From BM003 sp963783695 (GTDB taxonomy: Bacteria; Pseudomonadota; Gammaproteobacteria; Steroidobacterales; BM003), in the NCBI GenBank assembly GCA_963783695.1, contig CAWAOM010000007.1:186001-250000 (forward strand): a stretch of DNA of 64,000 nucleotides, written 5' to 3'. How positions within the stretch are numbered: position 1 is the first letter of the stretch; every line of letters starts with the position of its first letter. A program made the position numbers and the translations under genes. This document shows, piece after piece, positions 26,508 through 34,791 of the stretch. Under the pieces are notes generated by a model. The model saw nothing but the letters and a program-made list of their open reading frames with translations. It was not told the DNA's origin and did no database searches.

Positions 26508-27179
26508 TTACTGGATCGAGAGCAATTCGACGTCGAACACCAGCACCGCGCCTGGTTTGATCTTGTCGCCTGCTCCCTGGTCACCATATGCGATTTCGGA
26601 AGGGCAAATGAGTTTGGCTTTGCCGCCCGGCTTCATTTTCTGCAATCCCTCGGTCCAGCAGGGAATTACCCGGTCGAGCTGGAAAGTTGCCGGCTCGCCG
26701 CGCTCCACGGAGCTGTCGAAAACCGTGCCGTCTTTCAGGGTGCCGGTGTAGTGGACAGTAACGGTATCCGATGCCGCCGGGGTGTCGCCGGCGCCAACGG
26801 CGACCTCAAAAAAGATCAGCCCGGAGTCGGAAACCTTGGCACCCTTGCTTTTCTTCATTTCCTCGATGAAAGCCGACGATGCTTGTTTCTCGGTTGCGGC
26901 GGCGGCAGACATGCGCGATTGCGCGAAGGTCTGGATTTGCGGCCCGTACACCGCGAGATCGACCTGTGAATCCTTGCCGAGAGTCGCGTCCATCAGCCCG
27001 GCCTCGACCATTTTCAATTCGTCCGTACTGAGTCCGAGGCCCTCCAGGTTACGTGCCAGCACCATGCCGATGGCGTACAGCGTTTTCTCATCTTCGGTGG
27101 TGGGAGATGTCTGGGCGTCGGCGCGGATTGCGGACAGCGCGATGACGGCCGCAAGGCCGATGCAAAGTGAACGGGTCAT
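26508..27179 (-). CDS. FKBP-type peptidyl-prolyl isomerase, exported
   Basis: 223 residues. It is predicted to catalyse proline cis-trans isomerisation in periplasmic protein folding, like FkpA/Mip. After a signal peptide ending near ADAQ comes an FKBP_N dimerisation region (about 28-115; TLYAIGMVLARNLEGL, helix rich). The FKBP core follows (about 120-223; VTVHYTGTLKDGTVFDSS, RVIPCWTEGLQKMKPGGKAKLICP, FDVELLSI). Active-site Tyr, Asp and Trp positions look intact. AAGGAA lies nine bases before the ATG. A strong terminator follows, so it is probably a single-gene unit. Confidence 0.92.
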   Translation of the reverse strand: MTRSLCIGLAAVIALSAIRADAQTSPTTEDEKTLYAIGMVLARNLEGLGLSTDELKMVEAGLMDATLGKDSQVDLAVYGPQIQTFAQSRMSAAAATEKQASSAFIEEMKKSKGAKVSDSGLIFFEVAVGAGDTPAASDTVTVHYTGTLKDGTVFDSSVERGEPATFQLDRVIPCWTEGLQKMKPGGKAKLICPSEIAYGDQGAGDKIKPGAVLVFDVELLSIQ

Positions 27180-27282
27180 AACTGTAAATTCCTTCGAAGG
27201 GAGGATTGTGTGGACGCACAGCCTACCGGAATTGCAGTAGGCCCGTCATCCGTCAGTAGGCCAATTATCGCCGTGGACAGCC

Positions 27283-28137
27283 CTAATCGGTTGGAGCAAA
27301 TCCGAGATTGACCCCAAGCGGGCCGCGCGGAATTGACAGCTGCATCTGTTGGCCGTCGCGCTCAACGGTAACAATCACGACGTCGCCGGTGCTGCCACCC
27401 CGGGTGGCCGCGCGCAACTGCGCTCCGCTGAAAATCTGCTGGCCGTCATAGCTGACGAGGCGGTCGCCCGGCTGGAATCCGGCCTGCTCCGCGGGCGATG
27501 TTCGCAACACGTTATTGATCGTGACCCGATTGGCCTGACCGGTAGAGCGCAGATACAAGTCGAATTCTTCACTGTTGAGTTCGTTCTGGAGCGCGATGCG
27601 GTCCTGGGTAGCGAGCCATGCTTGCGAGAAACGCGGCGTGTTGGCCCACCCTTCGCGGGCGGCCCGGTCCTGCAGGTACATGCGCTCGAGCGCCAATTCG
27701 TCGCGCCGCCTGGCAATGTATGCCGCCCGCTCTTCGTCCAGCCCCTGTTCAACCAGGCGTTTTTCCAGCCCCGCGCCGCTGCGGTTTCTGACTGTGCGGC
27801 GGGGCGGTTGCCGGTCCGGCTGCGGCGCGGCCCCTGTTTGCAACGCGGTTTCCAGGCGCGTGACGGTGGCCCGGAGGTCCCCGAGTTCCTGTTCGAGGCG
27901 TTGCCGCTCCTCAACCTCCTGTTCCAGGATAGCGGCGAGCGAGTCATACATCTGCGACGTCTTGGTATCAATGCCGACAGGGGTTGCGGCAACCGGTGTG
28001 CGGGCCGCGACGGCAGGAGGAACCGTCTTGACAGCCGGCTGCGCCGGATTGCGCGCGCCTCCTGCGTACACGCCGGCGGCGGCGCCCGCCGCAACCAGCA
28101 CGACAGCGAACAAGCTGTTCTTAAACATCGCAGTCAT
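27283..28137 (-). CDS. PDZ-domain protein with coiled coil, exported or membrane-anchored
   Basis: 284 residues. An N-terminal hydrophobic segment (NSLFAVVLVAAGAAAGVYAG) acts as signal or anchor. A coiled coil (about 60-100; ILEQEVEERQRLEQELGDLRATV), a basic helical linker and a C-terminal PDZ domain (about 195-280; VLRTSPAEQAGFQPGDRLVSYDG) follow. No protease domain is present, so it is probably an adaptor that binds peptide tails in the periplasm. AGAGGAAC precedes the ATG at 28137; an internal ATG at 28128 is also possible. Its partner is unknown. Confidence 0.82.
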   Translation of the reverse strand: MTAMFKNSLFAVVLVAAGAAAGVYAGGARNPAQPAVKTVPPAVAARTPVAATPVGIDTKTSQMYDSLAAILEQEVEERQRLEQELGDLRATVTRLETALQTGAAPQPDRQPPRRTVRNRSGAGLEKRLVEQGLDEERAAYIARRRDELALERMYLQDRAAREGWANTPRFSQAWLATQDRIALQNELNSEEFDLYLRSTGQANRVTINNVLRTSPAEQAGFQPGDRLVSYDGQQIFSGAQLRAATRGGSTGDVVIVTVERDGQQMQLSIPRGPLGVNLGFAPTD

Positions 28138-28330
28138 GTCGTTCCTCTGATCTTCTCCTGCGCAAAGATTACCCGATTGGACCGCGCGTGGCCGGTGCGG
28201 GTTTCATCGAATTTCGCGACCAGCCGGCGGCCCCGGATTGACGAGCGCAGAAATGAGGTGTCGGCCGCCGGATGGAGCGACGCTGCGTTCAGCGTTCAGC
28301 GTGCTCGCGGCGCGACTGCCGGCCGGCCAG

Positions 28331-28388
28331 GTGTCCGCGAACCGGACAGGTGTGTCCGGCAAGTGTCCGCGGCAGGGTTTGCGGACAC
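28331..28388. promoter_or_regulatory. Array of TGTCCG/CGGACA half-sites, candidate enhancer for the sigma-54 activator
   Basis: Hexamers TGTCCG or its complement CGGACA lie at 28332, 28343, 28353, 28364 and 28382. The first four are spaced 10-11 bases. They form perfect dyads CCGGACA/TGTCCGG (28342-28359) and GTGTCCGC/GCGGACAC (28363-28388). The array sits about 100-160 bases before the predicted transcription start, the usual distance for NtrC-type enhancers. Confidence 0.7.
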
Positions 28389-28466
28389 ATGGCGATTCAG
28401 GCGGTGGGTTGGGTAGAGTGAGAAAAAAAGCAATATAAACAGTGTTTTAAAGAAAAATGGACGGTT

Positions 28467-28482
28467 TGGCACGGATCTTGTT
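28467..28482 (+). promoter_or_regulatory. Sigma-54 (-24/-12) promoter of the ABC/two-component operon
   Basis: TGGCACG, four bases, then TTGTT match the consensus TGGCACR-N4-TTGCW except for T instead of C at -12. Transcription would start near 28493. The operon it precedes encodes an AAA+ activator with the sigma-54 contact motif. Confidence 0.68.
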
Positions 28483-28529
28483 TGTCTTTCCCGTGAACAG
28501 CGGCGATGGCGCCGCGTCGGGGAACGGGA

Positions 28530-28751
28530 ATGGAAGGTCTGCTGAAATATGCTCGGGGTGCGGCGATCCTGATTTTCATGTTGAGCCGTCTTGTCGAGGC
28601 TGGCGGCGAGAGGGCGCCGGCGCCCGAAGCCCCGCTGAGTACACCGGTGGTGGTGATCGCGCAGGCCTGTGACGAGATTCAGGAGAGCGGCGGCGGTGCG
28701 TCGGCGGCGCGGTTGCGCTCGGCGTGTGCCGAGATCGAGGGCGGAATCTGA
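28530..28751 (+). CDS. Small protein at the head of the ABC operon
   Basis: 73 residues starting MEGLLKYARGAAILIFMLSRLVEA, with one hydrophobic segment (about 9-22) that could be a signal or anchor, followed by a Pro/Ala linker and a short helix with two Cys. It matches no family I recognise. Its stop codon overlaps the ATG of the adaptor gene (TGATG), implying translational coupling, and it is the first gene after the sigma-54 promoter. An ATG at 28506 would add eight residues, but GGGAACGGGA ahead of 28530 is a better ribosome site. It may be a small accessory or regulatory peptide of the transporter. Confidence 0.6.
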   Translation: MEGLLKYARGAAILIFMLSRLVEAGGERAPAPEAPLSTPVVVIAQACDEIQESGGGASAARLRSACAEIEGGI

Positions 28752-30061
28752 TGCCGTTGTCCGTGGTCAATGAAGAATCCGGCCAGGGCGTCACGATCCG
28801 CGACACCTCGTCGCAGGATCGCCCGGTTGAGCAACGCCGCGGTGGCGGGCGCACACGCTGGATCCTGGTTCTGCTTGGTCTGGCGTTGCTGATCATGGCT
28901 GTCGCGATGCTGTGGCAGCGCTGGAGCGGCGCCGAGCGCTCGGTTTCGCGTGAGCGCCTGCGGATTGCCGCGGTAGAGATTGGCGACTTCGTCCGCGACG
29001 TTTCGGTCCAGGGAAGCATTGTTGCCGCGATAAGCCCGACCGTCTACGCGCCGGCCGCTGGAACTGTAACCCTGCTCGCCCGTGCCGGCGACACCGTGGA
29101 GTTGAACCAGGAGGTTGCCCGGCTCGAATCGCCGCAGCTGAGCAGTCGCCTGCGACAGGAGCAGGCGACCCTGGAGGGCCTGGAGGTCGGTCTCGAGCGG
29201 CAACAGATCGATGGTCGCAAGCGCCTGCTCGGCGCGCGTCAGGCCGCGGATCTTGCGCGAGTCGAGGTGACAGCCGCCGAGCGCGAGCGGGCCCGCGCCG
29301 AGGCGGGTCGGGAGCGCGAGGTAATCAGCCAGCAGGACTACGACCGGGCCAGCGATGACCTGGAGTCGGCAACGCTGCGTTACGGTCATGCAAAACAGGA
29401 CGCGGATCTGGTCAAGGACGAAGTCGCGTTCGAACTGAAAACTCTCGAACTGGAACGCGATCGCCATGAACTGCTGGTCGCCGAATTGCGGCGTCAGGTC
29501 GAGGCCCTGTCGATCCGGGCCCCGGTCGCTGGTGTGATCGGTAATCTGAGCGTTGAGCAAAAGGCTAACGTCTCCGCCAACCAGCCGTTGTTCACCGTGG
29601 TCGATCTGTCCGCGTTCGAGGCTGAGCTGCAGGTTCCCGAAGCGTATGCCGACGACCTCAGTGCGGGTATGGCAGTGGATCTTCGTTATGGCGGTGACAG
29701 TTATGCCGGCGAACTGCGCGCGGTGTCGCCCGAGGTGGCCAACAACGAGGTGATCGTGCGCGTGCGGTTTCGCGATGGCACGCCGGCCGGGCTGCGACAA
29801 AACCAGCGTGTGTCGGCGACGATCCTGCTCGAGCAGAGGCCGGGCGCGGTGTTTGTTCAGCGCGGGCCGTTTCTCGATAGCGGCAATGGCCGGGTGGCCT
29901 ATGTGGTGGAGGGCAACATCGCGACACGTCGCCAGATTCAGGTGGGTTCGGTCAGCATCAATGCGGTCGAAATCCTCGCCGGCGTCAGCCCGGGCGAGCA
30001 GCTGGTGATATCCAGTACCGATGCTTTTCGCGCTGCCGCAACAGTACGCCTGACCGATTGA
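28751..30061 (+). CDS. HlyD/MacA-type periplasmic adaptor of an ABC exporter
   Basis: 436 residues. A cytoplasmic N-terminus of about 30 residues precedes one transmembrane helix (ILVLLGLALLIMAVAML). A lipoyl half (PTVYAPAAGTVTLLARAGDTVELNQEV), a long coiled coil rich in Arg/Glu (about 120-250), the second lipoyl half (SIRAPVAGVIGNLSVEQKANV) and a beta barrel (DLSAFEAELQVPE) follow. It should link the ABC permeases to an outer-membrane channel, as MacA does with MacB/TolC. It starts on the TGATG junction with the small gene upstream. The ATPase gene follows after 37 bases. Confidence 0.9.
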   Translation: MPLSVVNEESGQGVTIRDTSSQDRPVEQRRGGGRTRWILVLLGLALLIMAVAMLWQRWSGAERSVSRERLRIAAVEIGDFVRDVSVQGSIVAAISPTVYAPAAGTVTLLARAGDTVELNQEVARLESPQLSSRLRQEQATLEGLEVGLERQQIDGRKRLLGARQAADLARVEVTAAERERARAEAGREREVISQQDYDRASDDLESATLRYGHAKQDADLVKDEVAFELKTLELERDRHELLVAELRRQVEALSIRAPVAGVIGNLSVEQKANVSANQPLFTVVDLSAFEAELQVPEAYADDLSAGMAVDLRYGGDSYAGELRAVSPEVANNEVIVRVRFRDGTPAGLRQNQRVSATILLEQRPGAVFVQRGPFLDSGNGRVAYVVEGNIATRRQIQVGSVSINAVEILAGVSPGEQLVISSTDAFRAAATVRLTD

Positions 30062-30098
30062 TCTTATCCGTATTGGTTTTACCAAAGAGGAATACACG

Positions 30099-30815
30099 AT
30101 GTTGCGAATGGAGCATGTCAGCAAGGTGTACCGCACCGATCTGGTGGAGACACACGCGCTGCGGGATTTCAATTTCAATGTGGCCGAAGGTGAGTTCGTC
30201 GCAGTGACCGGCCCATCTGGTTCGGGCAAGACGACGTTTCTGAATATCGCGGGCTTGCTCGAGACCTTTACCAGTGGGACCTACCGGCTCGATGGGGAGG
30301 ATGTCAGCAAGCTGTCAGACGACGCACGCTCACGGATTCGCAATCAGAAGATCGGCTTTATTTTCCAGAGTTTCAACCTGATACCGGATCTCGACGTATT
30401 CGATAATGTCGACGTTCCGCTGCGTTATCGCAAAATGTCCGGGGATGAGCGCAAACGCCGGATTGACCGGGCGTTGGAAATGGTCGGCCTCGCGGCGCGG
30501 CGAAAACACCTGCCCTCGCAGCTCTCTGGCGGCCAGCAGCAGCGTGTGGCGATCGCCCGGGCGCTGGCAGGCGAGCCGCGCCTGATCTTTGCGGATGAGC
30601 CGACCGGCAACCTCGATTCGCTGATGGCGCGTCAGGTGCTCGACATCCTCGAGGGCATCAACGAAAAAGGCACCACGATTGTGATGGTCACGCATGACCC
30701 GGAGCTGGCACGACGCGCCCACCGCAACGTCCATGTGCTGGACGGCGCAATCACCGATTTCCAACCTTACGAGCCCGATCCGGAGCGCGTTGACGCAATC
30801 GCCGCAAGCGCCTGA
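30099..30815 (+). CDS. ABC transporter ATPase, MacB/LolD-type
   Basis: 238 residues. It energises the two FtsX-like permeases encoded next. Walker A GPSGSGKTT, Q-loop FIFQSFNLIPDLDVFDNV, signature LSGGQQQRVAIARAL, Walker B LIFADEPTGNLD and the switch His in VMVTHD are all intact. The MacB/LolD/FtsE subgroup is indicated by PTGNLDS. A clear ribosome site (AGAGGAA) precedes the ATG. It is a stand-alone nucleotide-binding protein, not fused to the permease as in MacB. Confidence 0.94.
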   Translation: MLRMEHVSKVYRTDLVETHALRDFNFNVAEGEFVAVTGPSGSGKTTFLNIAGLLETFTSGTYRLDGEDVSKLSDDARSRIRNQKIGFIFQSFNLIPDLDVFDNVDVPLRYRKMSGDERKRRIDRALEMVGLAARRKHLPSQLSGGQQQRVAIARALAGEPRLIFADEPTGNLDSLMARQVLDILEGINEKGTTIVMVTHDPELARRAHRNVHVLDGAITDFQPYEPDPERVDAIAASA

Positions 30816-30826
30816 GGAGGCCCGCC

Positions 30827-32143
30827 ATGTTTACCTATTATCTGCGCCTCGCCTGGCTCAGCATCCGTCGCAATCCGATCCTGACCGCGTTGATGGTCGC
30901 CGCGATCGGCGTTGGCATCGGGGCGTGCACGACGACCCTGACCGTTTATCACCTGATGGCGCGCGATCCAATACCGGAAAAAAGCGACGTGCTTTACCGG
31001 GTGCTGGTTGACAGCTGGGACCCGGCAGAAGCCTATTACAACGGCGACCAGGGTACCGCGCCGCCGTTCATGATGACCCATCAGGATGCAGTGGCACTGA
31101 TGCGTTCGGATATTCCTACCCACCAGTCGGCGATGTATCGCAGCGCTTTCGTCGTCGAGTCGGATAACCCGGAGATTGCTCCGGATACTTATTCCGCGCG
31201 TGCGGCCTATCGTGGATTCTTCGATATGTTCGATATGAAATTCGTCTACGGCGGTAGCTGGGACGCGGCCGCCGACGAGAACGGCGAGCTGGTCGTGGTG
31301 ATCAATCGCGCATTGAACGAGGATCTCTTCGACGGCGAGGATTCGGTCGGTCGCGACCTAAAACTTTCAGGCACGGTGTTCCGGGTGGCCGGTGTTGTCG
31401 AGAATTGGAACCCGATTCCGCGTTTCTGGGACCTTAACGGCAAATTCCGCGATTCGGCGGCATTGATCGTCCCGTTCCGCAGCGCGGTCAACCTCGAAGC
31501 GGATATCAACGGTTCGGTCTCGTGCTGGAAGCCCGAGGACATCAATTCGTTTGCCGACTTTCTCAATTCCGAGTGCATCTGGATCAAGTTCTGGGCCCAG
31601 CTCGACAGCCCGGAGCAACACGCCGCCTACATGGACTTCCTCAACGGCTACGCGCAGGAGCAAAAATCGCTGGGCCGATTTGCGCGGCCGATCGATAACC
31701 GCCTGATCGATGTGATGGACTGGCTGAAGTTTCGCAAGGTCGTCAGCGAGGACAACGTCGTGCTGGTGGGTCTTTCTTTCCTGTTCCTGATCGTTTGCCT
31801 GCTTAATACGGTCGGGCTGCTGCTTGCCAAGTTCATCGGCGGCGCTTCGCTGTCCGGTATTCGCCGTGCGCTGGGTGCGAGCCGCTCGGCATTGTTCAAG
31901 CAACACCTGGTCGAGGTCGGCGTGATCGGTTTGTCCGGGGGACTGCTCGGTCTGGTGCTGGCGGCGCTCGGTCTCAAGGCGGTGCGCGGCTGGTTCGAGG
32001 ATTTCGAAAAGATCACCCAGCTCGACTGGTCGATGATTGGCCTTGCGCTCGGCCTGTCACTGCTCGCAAGCCTCGCGGCCGGACTGTACCCGACCTGGCG
32101 GGTCTGTCGAATTGCACCGGCCCGGCATCTCAAAACTCAATAA
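30827..32143 (+). CDS. ABC transporter permease, FtsX/MacB-type (first copy)
   Basis: 438 residues. One transmembrane helix near the N-terminus (ILTALMVAAIGVGIGACTTTLTVY), a periplasmic MacB-PCD-like domain of about 250 residues with several acidic stretches, then three C-terminal helices with the FtsX core (LLNTVGLLLAKF...GIRRALGASRSALFKQHLVE). This topology suits mechanotransmission rather than classical substrate passage through the membrane. GGAGG precedes the ATG. It pairs with the next gene as a heterodimer. Confidence 0.9.
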   Translation: MFTYYLRLAWLSIRRNPILTALMVAAIGVGIGACTTTLTVYHLMARDPIPEKSDVLYRVLVDSWDPAEAYYNGDQGTAPPFMMTHQDAVALMRSDIPTHQSAMYRSAFVVESDNPEIAPDTYSARAAYRGFFDMFDMKFVYGGSWDAAADENGELVVVINRALNEDLFDGEDSVGRDLKLSGTVFRVAGVVENWNPIPRFWDLNGKFRDSAALIVPFRSAVNLEADINGSVSCWKPEDINSFADFLNSECIWIKFWAQLDSPEQHAAYMDFLNGYAQEQKSLGRFARPIDNRLIDVMDWLKFRKVVSEDNVVLVGLSFLFLIVCLLNTVGLLLAKFIGGASLSGIRRALGASRSALFKQHLVEVGVIGLSGGLLGLVLAALGLKAVRGWFEDFEKITQLDWSMIGLALGLSLLASLAAGLYPTWRVCRIAPARHLKTQ

Positions 32144-32155
32144 GGAGACGCAGCG

Positions 32156-33376
32156 ATGGAATTGAGACCGATACTTTCGGCGATGTTGCGAAACCGTACC
32201 GGTGCCGTACTGGTTGCCCTGCAAGTCGCAATTACGATGGCGGTTCTGGTGAATGCGGCATTCATCATTAACGATCGCATGAAGCTGCTGGCTCAGCCGG
32301 CCGGTGTCGATGTCGACAATCTGTTGTCGATCCTGATCTACGCCTTCGACCCGAATTACGACTGGGATGGCGAAAGGCGCCAGGACCTCGATGTGCTGCG
32401 AAGTCTGCCAGGCGTCGCTGCGGCGACGACGATGAACTCGCTGCCTTTGTCCGATAGCGGCTGGTCGTCCGGATGGCGCCTCGAGAAGGACAAGGAGGAG
32501 TCCGATGTTTCCTCGGCGATATATGCAATTGACGAGTTCGGGCTCGAGACGCTGGGGATGAAGTTGCTCGAGGGACGCTGGTTTCGCGCCGACGAGGTGC
32601 GGATGCTGGATCTCACCGGCGGCAGTGATTTTGTTGACAGCGTTGTGGTGACGGAATCCCTGGCGCGGAAGATGTTTGCCGGCGAGAGCGCGGTCGGTAA
32701 ACCGCTTTACACTTCCACCGGCGAGAGCGTCACGATCGTTGGCATGACCAGCGATGTCGCCGCGCCGTGGCCGAAGAGCGCCGAAAACGAAACCGGCGGT
32801 CTCTACAATACGACTTTCCTGCCCGCGCGCAGCGCGCCGCCGGTTGCCCGCTACGTGATTCGGGCCGAATCCGACGCCGCCGCATTGGCGCCGGACATCG
32901 AAAAAGCGTTGACGGACCGCGGCAGCGGCCGGGTGGTGATGGAAATGAAATTGCATTCGGAGATCGTCGATGAAACCTATGGCGGCGATATCGCGATGAT
33001 CCGGATGCTGACTACCGTCATCGTCTTGTTGCTGGCAGTCACCAGCCTGGGCGTCGTCGGTCTTGCCAGTTTCAATGTTCGCAGCCGCACCAAGCAGATC
33101 GGTACACGGCGGGCGGTCGGCGCGCGCCGCCGCGACATATTGCGCTACTTCCTGGTTGAGAACGCAGTCATGACCGGGATTGGCGTCGCGCTGGGTACCT
33201 TGCTGACGTTCGCATTGAATCTCTGGCTGGTGGAAAATTATGACCTCGCCCGGCTCGATCCGACCTGGGTCCCGCTCGGTATCCTCGGACTGTTATTGCT
33301 GGGGCAAATAGCGACGCTTGCGCCGGCGCGAAGGGCCAGCCTGATCCCGCCGGCCGTTGCGACCCGGACCATCTGA
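32156..33376 (+). CDS. ABC transporter permease, FtsX/MacB-type (second copy)
   Basis: 406 residues. It has the same four-helix layout as its neighbour: an N-terminal helix (AVLVALQVAITMAVLVNAAFI), a periplasmic domain and a C-terminal FtsX core (GLASFNVRSRTKQIGTRRAVGARRRDILRYFL). It should form the heterodimeric permease with the previous gene, with the ATPase below and the HlyD-like adaptor above. AAGGAGA precedes the ATG. The export substrate is unknown; related systems move peptides, lipoproteins or siderophores. Confidence 0.9.
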   Translation: MELRPILSAMLRNRTGAVLVALQVAITMAVLVNAAFIINDRMKLLAQPAGVDVDNLLSILIYAFDPNYDWDGERRQDLDVLRSLPGVAAATTMNSLPLSDSGWSSGWRLEKDKEESDVSSAIYAIDEFGLETLGMKLLEGRWFRADEVRMLDLTGGSDFVDSVVVTESLARKMFAGESAVGKPLYTSTGESVTIVGMTSDVAAPWPKSAENETGGLYNTTFLPARSAPPVARYVIRAESDAAALAPDIEKALTDRGSGRVVMEMKLHSEIVDETYGGDIAMIRMLTTVIVLLLAVTSLGVVGLASFNVRSRTKQIGTRRAVGARRRDILRYFLVENAVMTGIGVALGTLLTFALNLWLVENYDLARLDPTWVPLGILGLLLLGQIATLAPARRASLIPPAVATRTI

Positions 33377-33438
33377 ACCGCGCGCCCGGGGCCAAGGTAA
33401 ACTAGAGGCGGGCGTGCTGCCCATAGCCGGGTCAATCA

Positions 33439-34791
33439 ATGCAAACCATTCTCGTCATCGATGACAATGCCGGCGTGTGCCAGGCTCTGGAAGTGCTGTT
33501 TTCGTTGCACGATTTGTGCACGCTGTCTGCACACTCGCCGGAGCAGGGGCTGGCGTTGTTGCGGGCGCAGCCGGTAGACCTGGTCATCCAGGACATGAAT
33601 TTCTCCGCCGACACAACCTCGGGTGCGGAGGGCAAGGCGCTGTTCGAGGAGATCCGAAGCTTCGATCCCGATCTTCCCGTCATCCTCTTTACCGCATGGA
33701 CTGACCTCGAGTCTGCGGTGGAACTGGTCAAGGTTGGCGCGGCGGATTACCTCGCCAAGCCATGGGATGACGACAAGCTGGTAGCCACCGCGCGGAACCT
33801 GCTCGAATTGCGTGCGGTCAGCCGGGTGCAGCAACGTCTGATCAGCGAGCGCCGGCGGCGCCGGCAAGGGCTCGCCGCGGAATACGATTTGTGCGGCACC
33901 GTTTACGAAAGCGAGGCCATGCATGAAGTCCTGCTGATGGCGGCGCGGGTAGCCGGCAGCGACGTTCCGGTGTTGATCACCGGACCGAACGGATCGGGAA
34001 AAGAGAAAATCGCCCAGGTCCTGCAGGCCAATTCGCGTCGTGCGGCGAAGCCCTTTGTGACGGTGAATATGGGCGCATTGCCGTCTGAGCTAATGGAAAG
34101 CGAGTTATTCGGCGCCGAGGCCGGCGCTTTCACCGGTGCAAACAAGACCCGCGCCGGGCGTTTCGAGGCGGCCGATGGCGGCACCCTGTTTCTTGATGAA
34201 ATAGGAAACCTGTCGTTGCCGGGGCAAGCGAAACTGTTGCGTGTATTGCAGACCGGCGAATTCGAGCGCCTTGGCAGCAGCGAAACCCGGACAGCATCGG
34301 TGCGGGTTCTCAGCGCGACCAACATGGATCTGAAGGCAGCGATTGCGGAGGGAGTATTCCGCGAGGACCTGTTTTACCGTCTCAATGTGATCGAGTTACG
34401 CATCCCGGGGCTGGCACAGCGGCGTGACGATATTTTGCCGCTGGCGCGGCATTTCCTCGGCGGCGAGTATGAGATTGCGGCGGAAACCGAGCGCCTGATG
34501 CTGCGTTACCCGTGGCCCGGCAACGTGCGTGAGCTGCGCAACGCGATGGAGCGGGCACGGGTTCTTGCAGCCGATTGGCGCATTACGCCAGCTCTGCTTG
34601 GTATCGAGGACGGGGAGTCCTCAGTGCACGCTACTGCGACCGCCGGGTCTGCCGATACCATCGATCGCAGCCAGCTGGAGGACGCGCTTGCACGGCACGA
34701 TGGCATCGTCGCCCGCGCGGCCCGCGATCTGGGTTTGAGCCGGCAGGCATTTTATCGCCGTATGGATAAACACGGCATTCCGCGGGATTGA
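33439..34791 (+). CDS. Sigma-54-dependent response regulator (NtrC family)
   Basis: 450 residues. An N-terminal receiver carries the acidic pair in VIDDNAG, phosphoacceptor Asp in VIQDMNFS and Lys in YLAKPWDD. An AAA+ domain (about 160-385) has Walker A GPNGSGKEK, the sigma-54 contact loop GAFTGAN and Walker B GGTLFLDEI. A Fis-type helix-turn-helix closes the protein (about 405-450; ARAARDLGLSRQAFYRRMDKHGI). It probably binds the TGTCCG half-sites at 28331-28388 and fires the promoter at 28467, autoregulating the whole operon. Its stop overlaps the TTG start of the kinase gene. Confidence 0.93.
   Translation: MQTILVIDDNAGVCQALEVLFSLHDLCTLSAHSPEQGLALLRAQPVDLVIQDMNFSADTTSGAEGKALFEEIRSFDPDLPVILFTAWTDLESAVELVKVGAADYLAKPWDDDKLVATARNLLELRAVSRVQQRLISERRRRRQGLAAEYDLCGTVYESEAMHEVLLMAARVAGSDVPVLITGPNGSGKEKIAQVLQANSRRAAKPFVTVNMGALPSELMESELFGAEAGAFTGANKTRAGRFEAADGGTLFLDEIGNLSLPGQAKLLRVLQTGEFERLGSSETRTASVRVLSATNMDLKAAIAEGVFREDLFYRLNVIELRIPGLAQRRDDILPLARHFLGGEYEIAAETERLMLRYPWPGNVRELRNAMERARVLAADWRITPALLGIEDGESSVHATATAGSADTIDRSQLEDALARHDGIVARAARDLGLSRQAFYRRMDKHGIPRD

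Noticed and set aside
28679..30229. 516-codon minus-strand frame over the adaptor gene
   Set aside because: Antisense shadow of the HlyD-like gene, with the wrong composition for a protein.
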